From NCBI RefSeq assembly GCF_028607085.1, contig NZ_CP117411.1, positions 62,001-126,000 on the forward strand: a stretch of DNA of 64,000 nt. The letters run 5' to 3'. Shown here in pieces: positions 18,299-26,780 of this stretch. The DNA comes from Sphingomonas naphthae. Lineage in GTDB: Bacteria; Pseudomonadota; Alphaproteobacteria; Sphingomonadales; Sphingomonadaceae. Below the pieces are notes generated by a model, which worked only from the letters and a program-made list of their open reading frames with translations, was not told where the DNA came from and made no database searches. Within the stretch, counting starts at the first letter, position 1, and every line of letters begins with the position of its first letter. The position numbers were made by a program, and so were the translations under genes.

Positions 18299-18341
18299 GT
18301 CGCCCCGGCGAAGGCCGGGGCCGCAGGCGGCAGGGGCGACG
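18299..18341. repeat. Short palindromic intergenic repeat, family A
   Basis: GTCGCCCCGGCGAAGGCCGG and GGGGCGAC form a reduced copy of the repeat seen at 26641 and 49021. It lies in the 138-base gap between hpxY and the permease gene. Confidence 0.7.
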
Positions 18342-18344
18342 CGA

Positions 18345-19685
18345 TCAGGCTCGAGCGGGCGCCGAATAGCCCGTCACGCCCTCGGCCTCCAGCCGCCGGG
18401 CGACCGCCATCAGCAACCCCTCCCGCCCCGGCGCGGCGATCAGCTGGATGCCGAGCGGTAGCGCGCCGGGCCGCCGCAAAGGCACCGCCAGCACCGGCAC
18501 GCCCAGCAGGGTCAGCGGCTGCGTGTAGAGGCCCAGGTTCGCGCGCGCCGGCACCGGCTTGCCATCCACCAGGATCGTGCCGTCGGCGATGCGCGGGGCG
18601 GGGCCGACGACGGCGGGGGCCAGCAGCAGATCGAAACGGTCGAACAAGTCATGCATCCGCTCCCGCGCCCACGCCCGGAAGCGTTGTGCCTGCAGATAGA
18701 TCGCCGCCGGGGTCAGCGCGCCCGCGATCAGCCGGTCGCGTACGGCGGGGTCGTAGCCGAGCGCGTCGGTGCGCAGCGTCGGCAGATGGAGGTTGCCCGC
18801 CTCGCAGGCCGAGATCAGGAAGGCCGCCGCACGGCAGCGCGCCGCCTCGGGCAATTCCACCGGGGACGATCCGCCCAGCGCCGCGCCGATCGCCGCCACG
18901 CCCGCCAGCATCGCCGGATCGGCATTGGCCTCGAACCAGCCGGTCAGCCGCCCGACCCGCAGCCCCTCGGCCGGATCCGCCGTCGCGCCCGTCAGCACAT
19001 CGTGCACCAGCGCCATTTCGGCGGCGGTGCGGGTGAAGGGGCCGACCGTGTCGAAGGCGGCGACGAAGGGGAAGCTGCCGTGGCGGCCGGGCGCGCCGCC
19101 CTGCGTGGGGCGCAGGCCGTGGATACCGCACAGCGATGCGGGAACGCGGATCGATCCGTTGGTGTCCGATCCCAGCGAGAGCGGCACCAGCCCCGCCGCC
19201 ACCGCCGCCGCCGACCCGCCGGACGATCCGCCCGCCAGCCGCTCGCGATCGTGCGGGTTGAGCGTGCGGCCGTGATGCGCGTTCTCGGTGGCGAAGCCAT
19301 AGGCGAATTCGTCCATCACCGTCGTGCCGACCAGCACCGCGCCCGCCGCCGCGAGCGTGGCGACGATCGGCGCGTCCTCGGCGGCGGGCGGCGCATCGGC
19401 GCGGATCGCGGAGCCGGCGGTGGTGACCTCGCCGGCCACATCGAACAGATCCTTGGTGGCGAAGGGCACGCCCGCCAGCGGCCCCGGATCGCCGCCGGCC
19501 GCGACCACCGCATCCACCCGCGCCGCATCGGCCAGCGCGCGGGCCTCGAGGATGCGGGTGAAGGCGTTGAGCGCCGGATCGCGCGCCGCGATGTCGGCCA
19601 AGGTCGCGCGAGCGATGGCGACCGCCGATTCGCGGCCCGACCGCACGGCGGCGGCGATGTCGATCGCGGAACGCGCGCCGCTCAC
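18345..19685 (-). CDS. hpxY: HpxY / AtzE-like amidase
   Basis: 446 residues of the amidase-signature family. The Ser-cisSer-Lys triad is visible: Lys78 in ATKDLFD, Ser154/155 in GGSSGGS and Ser178 in SDTNGSIRVPA. AtzE with its small partner AtzG hydrolyses 1-carboxybiuret; in Klebsiella the pair HpxX/HpxY belongs to the purine gene set with unproven substrate. The GTG at 19685 is chosen because it overlaps the hpxX stop as GTGA, has GGAG 8 bases upstream, and starts exactly where amidase homology begins; the longer open frame upstream is out of phase with hpxX. Expected to bind HpxX as AtzE binds AtzG, and plausibly to act on oxalurate or a related ureide. Confidence 0.82.
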   Translation of the reverse strand: MSGARSAIDIAAAVRSGRESAVAIARATLADIAARDPALNAFTRILEARALADAARVDAVVAAGGDPGPLAGVPFATKDLFDVAGEVTTAGSAIRADAPPAAEDAPIVATLAAAGAVLVGTTVMDEFAYGFATENAHHGRTLNPHDRERLAGGSSGGSAAAVAAGLVPLSLGSDTNGSIRVPASLCGIHGLRPTQGGAPGRHGSFPFVAAFDTVGPFTRTAAEMALVHDVLTGATADPAEGLRVGRLTGWFEANADPAMLAGVAAIGAALGGSSPVELPEAARCRAAAFLISACEAGNLHLPTLRTDALGYDPAVRDRLIAGALTPAAIYLQAQRFRAWARERMHDLFDRFDLLLAPAVVGPAPRIADGTILVDGKPVPARANLGLYTQPLTLLGVPVLAVPLRRPGALPLGIQLIAAPGREGLLMAVARRLEAEGVTGYSAPARA

Positions 19686-19864
19686 GGGCGATACTCCGGC
19701 GCGGGCTCGATCTCGGGCGGCAGCGGGAAATCCATCACCAACGCGGCATAATGATCGAGCAAAGCGAGATTGGCGCGTACCCCCGGCCGGCAGGCATCGG
19801 GCAGGTCGAGCCCGACCAGCGCGGTCAGCAGATCGATGCGGGTATCGTCGGCGGGCGTATCCAT
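19682..19864 (-). CDS. hpxX: HpxX / AtzG-like small subunit (DUF4089 type)
   Basis: Only 60 residues (MDTPADDTRIDLLTAL to the end PAPEYRP). The family feature is a short helical protein with a central LLDHYAALVMDFPLPP segment that wraps its partner amidase. Its stop overlaps the amidase start by GTGA, supporting a 1:1 translationally coupled complex. It is the first gene of the purine cluster. The frame remains open upstream to about 20056, but that part coincides with a 73-base-spaced direct repeat that is not in frame with itself, so it is unlikely to be coding. Confidence 0.75.
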   Translation of the reverse strand: MDTPADDTRIDLLTALVGLDLPDACRPGVRANLALLDHYAALVMDFPLPPEIEPAPEYRP

Positions 19865-20156
19865 CGCCTGTCTTTGGCGGGCCGACGGCGCCGAAACAAC
19901 CCACCTTTCCCGCGCCTTTGCATCGGCAAAGCCGACCTTCGCCTGATCCAGAGCAGTTGACAGCGGAAACAATCCAGCTTTTCCGCGTTTTTGCGCCATC
20001 GACAGGATCGAAACCATAGCGGCCGGCCAACTTGGGCGGACCGCTCGGTCGTTCATCTCCTCTTCAACTCGTCGCGATTATATTTCGCTTCGTCGCTCAA
20101 ATCGAAGGATCGAAAGCGCGACGACGGCCGTTTCTGCGGCCAAAGGGAGACATTCG
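19865..20156. promoter_or_regulatory. Divergent control region of the purine operon and L,D-transpeptidase gene
   Basis: 292 bases between divergent starts. It holds the direct repeat pair described separately, an AT-rich GATTATATTT at 20076-20085 that could be a -10 region for the plus-strand gene, and AAAGGGAGA as its ribosome site. I could not assign convincing -35/-10 pairs for either direction. Confidence 0.4.
19893..19994. repeat. 29-base direct repeat pair in the hpxX / L,D-transpeptidase intergenic region
   Basis: Copies at 19893-19921 and 19966-19994 both start GAAACAA and end TTTGC and match at 24 of 29 positions. Start-to-start distance is 73 bases, close to seven helical turns and not a multiple of three. 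The second copy also contains an inverted repeat GCGGAAA / TTTCCGC (19963-19986). They lie 30-130 bases upstream of hpxX, so they may be regulator sites for the purine operon, or part of a dispersed repeat. Confidence 0.6.
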
Positions 20157-21434
20157 ATGTCACGCCATTCTCGCTTCGCCCATCTGCTGACCAGCCGCTC
20201 GCTCCAGGGCCGCGTGCTTCCCGCCGTCGCGCTGTTCGCGGCTTCGGCGGCGCTGTTCACCGCCGCGCCCTCGCCCACCGCGACCACGCCGGACGCCACC
20301 GTCGCCCCCGCGATCGAGGCCGCGCCCGCCCCGCTGCCCGTCGCCTCGCTGTGGAGCGAGCGCGCCGCCAAGCAACTGCGCGAGGAAATCCGCGCCTCGG
20401 CCGACGAGGGCCTGCGCCCGTCCGATTATGCGCTGTCGGAGCTGGATCGCGCGATCGAGAGCGGCAAGGGCGCCGCGCTCGATCAGATCGCCAACGCCTC
20501 GGCGCTGTCGCTGGCCCGCGACTATTCGCAAGGGCGCGTTACCGATCGCCGCCGTTTCGGCTGGCTGATGGAGCGGTCGGCCTATGAAACCGCCGATCTG
20601 CCGCAGCGCATGGCCGATGCCGTCGCGCGCAACGACGTGAAGGACTGGCTGCGCTCGCTGCTGCCGACCGACGATCGCTATGCCGCGCTGCGCGACGCCT
20701 ATGTCCACACCAGCCCCGCCGATGTCCTGTCGCGCGATCGGCTGCGCGTGAACATGGAGCGGTGGCGCTGGATGCCCCGCGCGCTGGGCGATCGCTACAT
20801 CTACGTCAACGTGCCGAGCTACAAACTGGCGCTGATGGAGGGCAAGACCCGGCTGGCGGATTACACCGTCGTCGTCGGCAGCCCCAAGACGCCGACGCCG
20901 CAGCTGGCGGCCTATGCCGAATCGGTCGTGGTCAATCCGTGGTGGACGGTGCCCAAGAGCATCATCAAATCCTCCAACCTCACCGCCGGCAGCCGGGGCT
21001 ATGTGATGAAGGCCGGCGCGCTGCGCCAGCCGCCGGGGCCGCGCAATTCGCTGGGCAAGATCAAGATCGACATGCCCAACGCCGAGGCGATCTACCTGCA
21101 CGACACGCCCTCCAAGGCGCTGTTCGCCCGTGATGAGCGCGCCTTCAGCCACGGCTGTATCCGCGTGAAGGATGTCGACCAGCTCGCCGCCGACCTGCTC
21201 GGCTACGATCAGGCCGCCACCGGCCGCCTCGACAGCGCGCTGGACGGCACCAACACCACGACGATCGCGATGCCCAAGAGCTGGCCGGTCTATCTGGTCT
21301 ATTTCACCGCCGACGTGGGCGAGGATGGCCAGATGGCCACCTACAGCGACCCCTACGGCCGCGACGCGCCGCTGCTCGCCGCCCTCGACGGCACGATCCG
21401 CCGCGAAGCGACGATGACGGTCGCCTCACGCTGA
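20157..21434 (+). CDS. L,D-transpeptidase, YcbB-like
   Basis: 425 residues. An N-terminal signal/anchor covers about residues 15-40, followed by an Ala/Pro-rich linker, a scaffold region (ADEGLRPSDYALSEL; YSQGRV) and a C-terminal YkuD domain. The YkuD catalytic motif is SHGCIRVKD with Cys334; preceding NPWWTVPKSI and MPNAEAIYLHDTP are typical. These enzymes make 3-3 cross-links in periplasmic peptidoglycan or attach proteins to it. AAAGGGAGA lies 6-7 bases before the ATG. The 3' end overlaps the convergent gene on the other strand by 82 bases. Confidence 0.92.
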   Translation: MSRHSRFAHLLTSRSLQGRVLPAVALFAASAALFTAAPSPTATTPDATVAPAIEAAPAPLPVASLWSERAAKQLREEIRASADEGLRPSDYALSELDRAIESGKGAALDQIANASALSLARDYSQGRVTDRRRFGWLMERSAYETADLPQRMADAVARNDVKDWLRSLLPTDDRYAALRDAYVHTSPADVLSRDRLRVNMERWRWMPRALGDRYIYVNVPSYKLALMEGKTRLADYTVVVGSPKTPTPQLAAYAESVVVNPWWTVPKSIIKSSNLTAGSRGYVMKAGALRQPPGPRNSLGKIKIDMPNAEAIYLHDTPSKALFARDERAFSHGCIRVKDVDQLAADLLGYDQAATGRLDSALDGTNTTTIAMPKSWPVYLVYFTADVGEDGQMATYSDPYGRDAPLLAALDGTIRREATMTVASR

Positions 21435-21937
21435 AGAAAGGACCGCTGAACCGGCTGAACCGACGCGCCCTTCCCGCCGGCGGCGGGGGAGGGCGTCGTC
21501 CGCGCCTGTCGCGATCGGCAGGCGCGGATCAGCGGGCGCAGCACCCGCTCGGCATTGGTCGCCGGCACCTTCCACGCGGTATCGCCGTGATAGACGGTAA
21601 CCGGGAAGCCGGCGCGTAAGGCCGCGACGGCGGGGTCGTCGTAGTTTACGTCGACCGTGAAGTTCAGGCCGTCGCCCAGCCCGATCAGCCGCCCGCTATG
21701 CCGCCGCACCTGCCGCCGCACGCCGAACCCCACGTTGGTCCTGCTACCCTCCGCCCCGTCGATCGCGGAAGGGCCGGCTATCGAGAGGCCGTCGCGCGCG
21801 CCGCAATCGATCCGCAGCGCGCGCTCGTCGGTGTCGGCGATGCCGTACTGGATCGCCTCGCCGGGCATGTAGGCGATCCAGCGATAGGCCGGTGCGGCCG
21901 AAGCGGCGCCGGCGATGGCCATCACGGCCAGCGCCAT
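21353..21937 (-). CDS. Hypothetical secreted protein
   Basis: 194 residues. Residues 1-14 (MALAVMAIAGAASA) look like a short signal peptide, followed by APAYRWIAYMPGEAIQYGIADTDERALRIDC, suggesting a secreted globular domain of about 125 residues. The last 60 residues are low-complexity and overlap the end of the L,D-transpeptidase gene, so the true C terminus may be disordered. No clear ribosome site precedes the ATG. I do not recognise a family; the start could be earlier. Confidence 0.55.
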   Translation of the reverse strand: MALAVMAIAGAASAAPAYRWIAYMPGEAIQYGIADTDERALRIDCGARDGLSIAGPSAIDGAEGSRTNVGFGVRRQVRRHSGRLIGLGDGLNFTVDVNYDDPAVAALRAGFPVTVYHGDTAWKVPATNAERVLRPLIRACRSRQARTTPSPAAGGKGASVQPVQRSFLQREATVIVASRRIVPSRAASSGASRP

Positions 21938-21963
21938 CGCGCGCCCGAGCCAAAGGTGCCCGA

Positions 21964-22275
21964 TCAGGATATCGCCGCCACCGCCGCCGCGACGACGGCG
22001 CCCGCGATCATCGCGAAGCCGATCCGCTTGCGCCGCTTCGACGTGTCGTCCTTCAGCGCGGCTTCGTCGAGATGCCAGCGGCCGTCCGCGCCGGCGACCA
22101 GCACGCCCTTGCGGGTCATCCGCTCGAACTGGCGGCGCTCGATCAGGCGGCCGGGCGTATAGGCCACCGCCGTCTCGGCCGAGGTGGCGCCGGCCTCGCG
22201 GAAATGCGTGACGATGCGGCGGCGGGCGGCGGCGATGGCCACCGCGATGGTGGATCCGGGCTGCGGAGCGATCAT
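21964..22275 (-). CDS. Small hypothetical protein with C-terminal membrane segment
   Basis: 103 residues. The N-terminal two thirds are basic and helical (AVAIAARRRIVTHFREAG; ERMTRKGVLVAGADGRWHLD, which resembles the wing of a winged-helix fold), ending in KRRKRIGFAMIAGAVVAAAV, a single C-terminal transmembrane helix with positive-inside flank. It starts 46 bases after the end of the HhH-domain gene and may be co-transcribed with it. No family recognised; start codon uncertain. Confidence 0.5.
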   Translation of the reverse strand: MIAPQPGSTIAVAIAAARRRIVTHFREAGATSAETAVAYTPGRLIERRQFERMTRKGVLVAGADGRWHLDEAALKDDTSKRRKRIGFAMIAGAVVAAAVAAIS

Positions 22276-22321
22276 GGACGCGAGACTGGCATGGCCGCCC
22301 GCCTCGCGCAAGACGGGCGGA

Positions 22322-22768
22322 TCAGCCGCCCAGCTTGCCATATTGCGCCTCGTAAGCGGCGATATCGCCCGCCGCGAGGAGCCTCGCCTGCTCACGCCAG
22401 CGATCGCGATCGAAGCGGCCCTGGAACGGCCCCATCTGCTCGTCGATCACCCGCGTATCGGCGTCCGACAGCGCCGCCAGCGCCGCGATTTCGGTGATGC
22501 CCAGTTCCGCCAGCCGGCTCGCCGCCTTGGGGCCGAGGCCCTTCAGCTTGGTCAATTCGGCGCCGTCGCCGACCGGCGCGGCCGAGGGCGGCGGCGGGGC
22601 GGGGGGCGCCACCGGGCGCGGATCGATCGTGCGGGCCAGCGGCGGCGGGGTCGGCGCGGTCGCGTCGAACGTCACCTGCTGCCGCCGCGTCATCGCCCGG
22701 ATCAGGATGATGGCGACGATCGCCACCACGACGGCGACGATCGCCCAGATGATCTGCTGCTGGGTCAT
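22322..22768 (-). CDS. Membrane-anchored helix-hairpin-helix protein
   Basis: 148 residues. An N-terminal transmembrane helix (IIWAIVAVVVAIVAIILI, about 6-23) is followed by a Pro-rich linker and a helix-hairpin-helix domain with KGLGPKAASRLAELGI, as in small sphingomonad proteins of unknown role. The tail GRFDRDRWREQARLLAAGD is also conserved in HhH-containing proteins attached to NADH dehydrogenase-like or L21-type annotations. Start ATG at 22768 follows AGGGAC. Function unknown; the HhH may bind DNA nonspecifically or a protein partner. Confidence 0.75.
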   Translation of the reverse strand: MTQQQIIWAIVAVVVAIVAIILIRAMTRRQQVTFDATAPTPPPLARTIDPRPVAPPAPPPPSAAPVGDGAELTKLKGLGPKAASRLAELGITEIAALAALSDADTRVIDEQMGPFQGRFDRDRWREQARLLAAGDIAAYEAQYGKLGG

Positions 22769-22809
22769 GCCCTTGTCCCTCTCAACATAACGGAGATGTA
22801 GAACCAAAT

Positions 22810-24072
22810 TCAGAGCGCACGCCAGCCTATGTCGCGCCGGTGAAACCCACCGGGGAAATCCACCGCCGCCACGCCCGCATAAGCGGCCGCGCGCGCGTCC
22901 GCGATCGTCGCGCCGCTGCCCGTCACCGACAGCACCCGGCCGCCGTTCGCGATCAGCGCACCGCCGGCCTCCGCCGTACCCGCATGGAACACGATCGCGC
23001 CGCCCGCCTCCGCCGCGTCGATCCCGCCGATCGCGCCGCCCTTTTCGGGCGTGCCGGGATAGCCGTTGGCGGCCAGCACCACCGTCATCGCCGCGCGATC
23101 CGCCAGAGCGGGCGCCGCCACGGCGCCCAGCCGCCCATCGGCCACCGCGAGCATCAGCGCCGCCAGATCGCCGTCGTAGCGCGCCATCAGCACCTGCGTC
23201 TCGGGGTCTCCGAAGCGGGCGTTATATTCGATCAGTTGCGGCCCCTCCGCCGTCAGCATCAGCCCGGCATAGAGCACGCCCGAATAGGGCGTCCCCGCCT
23301 CCGCCATCGCCCGCACGGTGGGTTCGACGATCTCGGCCATCGCCCGCGCCTCCAGCTCGGCCGTCAGGCAGGGGGCGGGGCTGTAGGCGCCCATGCCGCC
23401 GGTGTTGGGGCCGGTATCGCCCTCGCCGACCCTCTTGTGATCCTGCGCCGATCCGAAGGCGACGACGCTTACGCCATCGGTCAGCGCGAACAGGCTGGCT
23501 TCCTCGCCGGTCAGAAAGGCCTCGATCACCACCTCGGCCCCCGCCGCGCCGAAGCCGCCGCCGAACATATCGGCCAGCGCCGCCTCGGCCTCGTCGGCCG
23601 TCTCGGCGATCACCACGCCCTTGCCCGCCGCCAGCCCGTCCGCCTTGATGACGACGGGGAGTCCGAAGCCCGCCACCGCCTCCCGCGCCGCGCCCAGATC
23701 GATGAAGCGGCGATAGGCGGCGGTCGGGATGCCGGCGCGCGCGCACAGATCCTTGGTGAAGCCCTTCGATCCCTCCAACTGCGCCGCCGCCGCGGAAGGG
23801 CCGAACACCGCCACGCCGGCCGCGCGCACCACATCGGCGACGCCCGCCACCAGGGGCTGCTCCGGCCCGATCACGACGAGGCCGACGCCTTGCTCCACCG
23901 CGAAACCCGCCACCGCCGCGCTATCGAGCATGTCGAGCGCCACGATCTCGGCCACCGTGGCGATACCCGGATTGCCCGGCGCGGCGTACAGCCGGCCGAC
24001 GCTGGGCGATTGCGCCAGCTTCCACGCCAGCGCATGTTCGCGCGCACCCGATCCGAGTAACAGGACGTCCAT
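22810..24072 (-). CDS. purD: Phosphoribosylamine-glycine ligase
   Basis: 420 residues, standard for GAR synthetase. N-terminal [16 protein letters not shown], then [10 protein letters not shown], the ATP-grasp region [31 protein letters not shown] and [11 protein letters not shown]. It catalyses the second step of de novo purine synthesis. AAGGAT lies about 9 bases before the ATG. That start codon overlaps the start codon of divergent xseA within a CATG, so the upstream control elements must lie inside the xseA coding sequence. Confidence 0.97.
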   Translation of the reverse strand: MDVLLLGSGAREHALAWKLAQSPSVGRLYAAPGNPGIATVAEIVALDMLDSAAVAGFAVEQGVGLVVIGPEQPLVAGVADVVRAAGVAVFGPSAAAAQLEGSKGFTKDLCARAGIPTAAYRRFIDLGAAREAVAGFGLPVVIKADGLAAGKGVVIAETADEAEAALADMFGGGFGAAGAEVVIEAFLTGEEASLFALTDGVSVVAFGSAQDHKRVGEGDTGPNTGGMGAYSPAPCLTAELEARAMAEIVEPTVRAMAEAGTPYSGVLYAGLMLTAEGPQLIEYNARFGDPETQVLMARYDGDLAALMLAVADGRLGAVAAPALADRAAMTVVLAANGYPGTPEKGGAIGGIDAAEAGGAIVFHAGTAEAGGALIANGGRVLSVTGSGATIADARAAAYAGVAAVDFPGGFHRRDIGWRAL

Positions 24073-25516
24073 GGTCGATTATCCTTCCGAACCCGGCCGG
24101 CTGCTAGCCGAAGAGGTGCCGGGCGACAATTCAGCGGCGCTGTCCGTGTCCGAATTGTCCGGCGCGCTCAAGCGCAGCGTGGAGGACGCCTTCGGCCATG
24201 TCCGCGTGCGCGGCGAGATTTCGGGGTGGAAGCGCCACGCCTCCGGCCATTGCTACCTCGCGCTGAAGGACGATCGCGCCGTGATCGACGGGGTGATCTG
24301 GAAAGGGCAGGCGGGCAGCCTCCGCTTCCGGCCCGAGGACGGGATCGAGGTGATCGCCACCGGCAAGCTCACCACCTATCCCGGCCGATCGAAATATCAG
24401 ATCGTCATCGACCGGCTCGAACTGGCCGGCCAGGGCGCGCTGATGCAATTGCTCGACCAGCGCCGCCGCGCGCTGGCCGCCGAGGGGCTGTTCGATCAGG
24501 ACCGCAAGCGCCCGCTGCCCTTCCTGCCGCGCACCATCGGCGTCGTCACCTCGCCCACGGGCGCGGTGATCCGCGACATCCTCCACCGGCTGGCCGATCG
24601 CTGCCCGACGCATGTGCTGGTCTGGCCGGTCGCGGTGCAGGGCGAGACGGCGGCGGCGCAGGTGGCCGCCGCCATCAGGGGCTTCGCCGAAATGGCGGGC
24701 GCGCCCGATCTCATCATCGTCGCGCGCGGCGGCGGGTCGATCGAGGATCTGTGGGCCTTCAACGAGGAGGTGGTGGTGCGCGCCGTCGCCGCCTCGCCGA
24801 TCCCGGTGATCTCGGCGGTCGGCCACGAGACCGACACGACGCTCTGCGATTTCGCCGCCGACGTGCGCGCGCCGACGCCCACGGCGGCGGCCGAACTGGC
24901 CGTGCCCGTCCGCGCCGAATTGCTGGCGGGTCTCCAGACGATGGGCGCGCGGATGGGCCGCTGCGCCCATCGCTACCGCGAACGCGCCGGCGAGCGGCTG
25001 GCCGCCACCGCGCAGCGCCTGCCCACGCCCGAACGCCTGCTCGGCCCCCAGCGCCAGCGTGCCGACGAGGTGGGCGAGCGGCTGCCCCGCGCCCTCTCGC
25101 GCCGCCTCGCGCTGGCGGGGGCCGAACTCAGCCGCACGGCGGGCGCGCTCCGCCCCCGGCTGCTGCGCGACCGGATCGGGCGATCGGCCGATCGGCTGGC
25201 CGCCGTGCGCCTGCGCCCCGATCTCGCCACGCGCAGGATCGCCGAGGCCCGCGAGCGGCTCGACCGGCTGTGGCGGGTGGCCGAGCAGTTGCACCCCGAA
25301 AAGCCGCTCAAGCGCGGCTATGTGCTGGTCGAGCGCAAGGTGGGCGGCGGCGTGCTGACCACGTCGCAGGCCGCGCGCGAGGCCGCCGCGCTCACGCTCC
25401 ACTTCGCCGACGGCACGGTCGACGTGGCGGTTGAGGGGGAGGCGTCCACCGCTTATGTTCGCCCGAAGCAGACCGCGCCGAAGCGCGACAAGCCGGACCA
25501 GCCCACGTTCCTGTAA
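24071..25516 (+). CDS. xseA: Exodeoxyribonuclease VII large subunit
   Basis: 481 residues. The N-terminal OB fold ([19 protein letters not shown] ... [19 protein letters not shown]) is followed by the catalytic domain ([61 protein letters not shown]) and an Arg-rich helical C terminus. With XseB it degrades single-stranded DNA. The ATG at 24071 has AGGA 7 bases upstream, inside purD. A GTG at 24116 is a possible shorter start. DUF2093 and an M23 lipoprotein follow in the same direction. Confidence 0.95.
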   Translation: MVDYPSEPGRLLAEEVPGDNSAALSVSELSGALKRSVEDAFGHVRVRGEISGWKRHASGHCYLALKDDRAVIDGVIWKGQAGSLRFRPEDGIEVIATGKLTTYPGRSKYQIVIDRLELAGQGALMQLLDQRRRALAAEGLFDQDRKRPLPFLPRTIGVVTSPTGAVIRDILHRLADRCPTHVLVWPVAVQGETAAAQVAAAIRGFAEMAGAPDLIIVARGGGSIEDLWAFNEEVVVRAVAASPIPVISAVGHETDTTLCDFAADVRAPTPTAAAELAVPVRAELLAGLQTMGARMGRCAHRYRERAGERLAATAQRLPTPERLLGPQRQRADEVGERLPRALSRRLALAGAELSRTAGALRPRLLRDRIGRSADRLAAVRLRPDLATRRIAEARERLDRLWRVAEQLHPEKPLKRGYVLVERKVGGGVLTTSQAAREAAALTLHFADGTVDVAVEGEASTAYVRPKQTAPKRDKPDQPTFL

Positions 25517-25547
25517 CGGGCCGCTCCAAGAATAAGGATATGACCCC

Positions 25548-25748
25548 ATGTTGATGTCGCAGGGCGGCAAGCTCGCCAAGCTCCACTATCTGCCCGGCGG
25601 CTTCCGCGTGCTGGTGCCGGGCGATATCGTCCGCTGCGCCGTCTCCGGCGAGGCGATTCCGCTCGATGCGCTGCGCTACTGGAGCGTGGCCCGGCAGGAG
25701 CCCTATGCCACCGCCGAGATCGCGACGAAGGTGGAGCAGACCGCTTGA
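25548..25748 (+). CDS. DUF2093 protein
   Basis: 66 residues: GGKLAKLHYLPGGFRVL, then VPGDIVRCAVSGEAIPLDALRYWSV, matching the short alphaproteobacterial DUF2093 family in which a GxxVxCAVxGxxIPLxxLRYW core is conserved. Function unknown. It commonly follows xseA, as here. Its stop overlaps the next gene's TTG start. Confidence 0.85.
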   Translation: MLMSQGGKLAKLHYLPGGFRVLVPGDIVRCAVSGEAIPLDALRYWSVARQEPYATAEIATKVEQTA

Positions 25749-26632
25749 TCCGCCGCGGCGGGTCTCTCGCCGCATTGCTGTTCGTGGCCGGCTGCGTCTC
25801 CGCGCCGCCACCTCCGCCGCCGCCCGAGCCGGTCGTCGAGACCGCGCCGATGGCGCCCCCGGTGATCGGCGTCATCGCCGGCGAATTCACGCTCGATCGC
25901 CCGCCCGAACAGGGGGGCATCGCCTACGGCCACCTGCCCGCAGGAGCGACCGGGCTCACGCTGGATGGCAAGCCCGTTGCGGCCGCGCCCGACGGCATGT
26001 TCCTGATCGGCTTCGGCCGCGATCATGGGCCGACCGCGCTGCTGGAGGCGCGCACCCCGGCCGGCATCCTGCGCCAGCCGCTCACCGTCGCGCCGCGCAA
26101 CTGGGCGATCCAGTCGATCCCGAGCTTGCGCAAGGGCACCACGCCCACCCCCGATTTCCTGCGCCGCCGCCCGATCGAACTCGCCCGCATCGGTGCCGCG
26201 CGTCGGGTGCGCTCGGCGGTGGATGGCTGGCGGCAGACCTTCATCTGGCCGCAGGGCGGGCGAATCAGCGGCGTGTTCGGATCGCAGCGCATCTATGCGG
26301 GCGAACCGGGCGATTATCACGCCGGCGTCGATATCGCGGTCGGCACCGGCACGCCCGTCTATGCGCCCGCCGATGGCGTGGTGGTGCTGGCGACCGAGGC
26401 GCCCTTCACCCTGGAGGGCAATCTCGTCATCCTCGATCACGGCATGGGGCTGACGTCCGCCTTCCTCCACTTTTCGCGTGTGGACGTTCGCGAGGGGCAG
26501 CGGGTGCGCCAGGGCGACCGCATCGGCGCGGTCGGCGCGACGGGCCGCGCGACGGGGCCGCATCTGCATTGGGCGACGATGTGGAATGGCGAGCGGGTCG
26601 ACGCGCAGAAGATCGCGGGGCCGATGCGCTGA
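25745..26632 (+). CDS. M23 family metallopeptidase lipoprotein
   Basis: 295 residues from a TTG that overlaps the DUF2093 stop (TTGA), with GGTGGAG upstream. A lipobox LLFVAGC makes Cys17 the likely lipidated residue, followed by a Pro-rich linker. The C-terminal LytM/M23 domain has HAGVDIAVGTGTPVYAP (first zinc ligands) and GPHLHW. It should be a periplasmic, membrane-anchored peptidoglycan endopeptidase or an activator of amidases. All catalytic ligands seem present (H..D and HxH), so enzymatic activity is possible. Confidence 0.88.
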   Translation: MIRRGGSLAALLFVAGCVSAPPPPPPPEPVVETAPMAPPVIGVIAGEFTLDRPPEQGGIAYGHLPAGATGLTLDGKPVAAAPDGMFLIGFGRDHGPTALLEARTPAGILRQPLTVAPRNWAIQSIPSLRKGTTPTPDFLRRRPIELARIGAARRVRSAVDGWRQTFIWPQGGRISGVFGSQRIYAGEPGDYHAGVDIAVGTGTPVYAPADGVVVLATEAPFTLEGNLVILDHGMGLTSAFLHFSRVDVREGQRVRQGDRIGAVGATGRATGPHLHWATMWNGERVDAQKIAGPMR

Positions 26633-26640
26633 TATCAAGC

Positions 26641-26729
26641 CGTCGCCCCGGCGCAGGCCGGGGCCTCGGGAGGCTTGGGGCGACGGCGGTGGCCGCCGCC
26701 TGAGACCCCGGCCTGCGCCGGGGTGACGG
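26641..26729. repeat. Palindromic intergenic repeat, family A
   Basis: CGTCGCCCCGGCGCAGGCCGG at the left faces CCGGCCTGCGCCGGGGTGACG at the right, with GCCTCGGGAGGC and GCCGCCGCCTGAG segments between. It lies between two converging genes (M23 lipoprotein, ssb). Confidence 0.85.
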
Positions 26730-26780
26730 ACTGTGTTTAGGGCCGCCGCCTCAATGATTCCGCGCCGGCAGCGCCCGCCT

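Noticed and set aside
19865-20056. N-terminal extension of hpxX to 124 residues
   Set aside because: It covers the two direct repeat copies, whose 73-base spacing is out of phase, and the resulting peptide shows no family features.
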